Assembly: GCF_027744825.2 (NCBI RefSeq)
Contig: NC_071334.1
Coordinates: forward strand, 62,966,937 to 63,030,936
Direction of reading: 5' to 3'
Length of the DNA stretch: 64,000 nucleotides
From: Synchiropus splendidus
Taxonomy: Eukaryota; Chordata; Actinopteri; Syngnathiformes; Callionymidae
Below the pieces are notes generated by a model that had not been told where the DNA came from, did not search any database, and saw only the letters and a list, made by a program, of their open reading frames with translations. Both the position numbers and the translations under genes were made by a program. Positions 62,195-64,000 of this stretch are shown piece after piece; positions within the stretch are counted from its first letter, which is position 1; the number at the start of each line of letters is the position of its first letter.

Positions 62195-62226
62195 TCATGA
62201 TTCCCTGAGGGCTCAGGGAATCATGA
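62195..62226. repeat. 32-bp near-perfect palindrome just after the alternative exon
   Basis: TCATGATTCCCTGAG at 62,195-62,209 is followed, after a two-base centre, by its exact reverse complement CTCAGGGAATCATGA at 62,212-62,226. In RNA this would form a 13-15 bp hairpin. It begins 60 bp after the splice donor, and the in-frame stop of the unspliced exon (TGA, 62,198-62,200) lies inside it. Confidence 0.85.
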
Positions 62227-63227
62227 AGTTTTTTGCCTTAAACCAAAACTTTGAACGTAATCCATTTGCAATTAAATTTCATCTATATCATTTTATAAGA
62301 TGAGCCTTTCTTTTGGGATTCTCAATACATTTAACTTTTAACATTTCTTACGGCTTCACTGTCAAAGAAACGTGTGTGTCTTGAGCAGCAGGGTGTTTGT
62401 TTGCACACAGTCATTGCTATTTGTAACGACTTAATGTTGTTTTCTTGTTATTCCTGCCAACACTTTTCTTCTCCACTTCTCATCGAGACATAAAGAGCAT
62501 ACGTTGTTTGATGTTTCATTGCAGGATGAATGGGATTTTGATGGGGAGGGTGATAGGATTCTAAAATAGCAATGTGGGAGAAGATGAAGTCAAACAGGAA
62601 GTGGAAGTAGTCAGGAGCTGCAGCTGCATCTGCTGCACACATGGACTTCACTCTGTTCTTCCTGTTACATTTCCCTAAAGTTTGCTAATAAGCAGAGTAA
62701 ACAAGTCACAAATGTGCTACTAAAGTGATTGGTTTATGCAGATGAAGCTAGTTTTGACTTTCAAATAAAAGACTTGATGATGAACTTAAGATTCCTCCCA
62801 GGCTCTAATAGTTTCCAAGCATTTATCAATTTTGCCGTTCCGACGAGTAACGCTATAATGCCTTTCTAAATATATATTTTTATATTGATACAAGCAGGGC
62901 AAGAACTATCAAGTTTTTTTTCTGTGGGTCCCACCTGAGTTTTTTTTCAGTCATTTGACAAGGTTGTCTGCCTCTTTTATTATGAATTTGGTCCATTTTT
63001 ATACCATGTTTGCGTGTGCATGGGGGTGCAGTGGTCGAACTGGTTATCTAAGCAATATCGAGGTCAGTGTGTTTAATGGATTTTTGTTTGTGCGTATGTG
63101 TGAGCCTCTACAGCTCTGTGGAGTCTGACTGATAGTAACCCAATTGTACTGCCCCCTGACTATGTTCATTACCATTCCTTGCCATATCTTGCTCTTCTTC
63201 ACAAACACCTGTTGACAGCTCACTGTT

Positions 63228-63228
<1 letters not shown>

Positions 63229-63264
<36 letters not shown>
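63229..63264. repeat. (TA)n microsatellite
   Basis: About 18 TA units are read directly. The Tyr-Ile run in the minus-strand frame across it is a repeat translation. Confidence 0.95.
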
Positions 63265-63268
<4 letters not shown>

Positions 63269-64000
63269 GACAGATTGTACACTACATTAGAGATAGATGT
63301 GAAGATGCCTACACGAGCATGAATGACTGATTGAATGGGACTTGGTGTTTGTTCTGGTAAGTTAGGCAGTGGAGTTTCAGTGCTTGCATATGTGGGTGTT
63401 ATACAATATACTGGAATCACAAATATGGTGTGCGCCTGTCGTTAAAAACAAGGATCTGTAGTGGCTGCAAATCTATCTTTGAGTTTTGACCCCTTTTAGA
63501 ATACTGAGATGCCTGGCTGCATTACAAGCTTGATCATGATTTCTGACCTGATGAGTGAAGCCCAAGACAACATGGGGGTGGGAAGAGGAGGAGGGGCAGG
63601 AGGGATGGCAAATAGGCCAATTTGTAATGGAGGGCAGAGGTCAGACTCATATAATGTCAAGTGTGAGTGATGGGGTGGTGCTGCTCTGATTTAGCCCACT
63701 TGCCTGTAACACGCACACATGCACATATCTGGCCGCAGGGGACCTGGAGCCACCATGATGTTTTTGTGTATGAAGACAGCGGCTTCTCTTGAGCTGTCTT
63801 GGCCAATATTTGTGTTTAATTTATTGTGTTTGTCTGTGTCAGTTTGCTCAAGATTTAATCCAGAGCCAACACAAAGAGCCAATGATGGACAACAGGCCCC
63901 TATATTTGTGAAAAAAAGTGAATCATTAAACACTAATGTTCAGGTGTCAATCAGATATAGGGGTCACAGACATATTTAAGCACATGCTGTTTTACTTATT

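Larger units (their letters stand above)
62136..64000 (+). other. agap1 intron (continued), no exon recognised
   Basis: Intronic AT-rich sequence follows the alternative exon. It contains the palindrome at 62,195-62,226 and the (TA)n array at 63,229-63,264. Open frames here are short and unrecognised. Confidence 0.6.

Noticed and set aside
62136..62200. C-terminal extension of the alternative agap1 frame past the donor
   Set aside because: It follows a phase-1 splice donor and has no similarity to AGAP2; it is intron.
62195..62226. Hairpin as a microRNA (contains TCCCTGAG, the miR-125/lin-4 seed)
   Set aside because: The loop is too small and the stem too short for a microRNA precursor, and the miR-125 3' portion is absent.
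1..64000. CRISPR array, prokaryotic operon or phage-like system
   Set aside because: No regularly spaced direct repeats, no cas or phage proteins; spliced vertebrate genes and eukaryotic repeats fill the window.

Overview
The window looks like a piece of teleost fish chromosome. It is AT-rich and has spliced genes with GT-AG introns, several of them only 68-77 bp long. It also carries fish-type interspersed repeats (an RTE/Rex3-like LINE, an L2-like LINE, a Tc1/mariner remnant) and many dinucleotide and trinucleotide microsatellites. The protein-coding genes are unambiguous vertebrate orthologues. No prokaryotic, phage, plasmid or CRISPR features are present. The species cannot be named from the sequence alone; a percomorph-like fish is my inference from the short introns.

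Layout. Positions 1-41,200 are a long stretch with no recognisable protein-coding exon. It holds one short CpG-rich block (about 4,370-4,640), a 5'-truncated LINE with visible target-site duplications (4,905-5,628), a compound trinucleotide microsatellite (7,125-7,224), a diverged tandem pair of 'TGTGGGGACC' repeats (12,640-13,100), further repeat fragments, and two perfect CTCF-consensus sites. From 42,748 to 45,382, on the minus strand, lies inhbb (inhibin/activin beta-B), complete in two coding exons. From 48,286 to 49,421 (+) lies ralb, a small GTPase in four coding exons. It is followed only about 550 bp later by faim (49,969-50,917, +; four coding exons). At 53,003-53,165 (+) is the first coding exon of agap1, with a GC-rich leader upstream. 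The rest of the window, to 64,000, is agap1 intron 1.

The most interesting feature is inside that intron. A single open exon at 61,031/61,064-62,135 encodes about 357-368 residues and resembles the long N-terminal region of AGAP2 (PIKE-L), not the usual short AGAP1 N-terminus. Three motifs match in order: an N-terminal 'YRISLTL' block, 'TLDNSDL' and 'FFSGIFSKKEGG'. Its splice donor is phase 1, exactly like the donor of the canonical agap1 exon 1. Both exons could therefore join the same downstream exon, and agap1 here probably has two promoters giving a short form and a 'PIKE-L-like' long form.

The genes do not form an operon. inhbb is a secreted TGF-beta-family ligand, ralb a Ras-like GTPase, faim a cytosolic death-receptor antagonist and agap1 an Arf GTPase-activating protein. 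ralb and inhbb are neighbours in human 2q14 as well, where GLI2 lies beyond INHBB. The gene-poor left 41 kb could therefore be the regulatory interval between inhbb and gli2; that is inference, since gli2 itself is not in the window.
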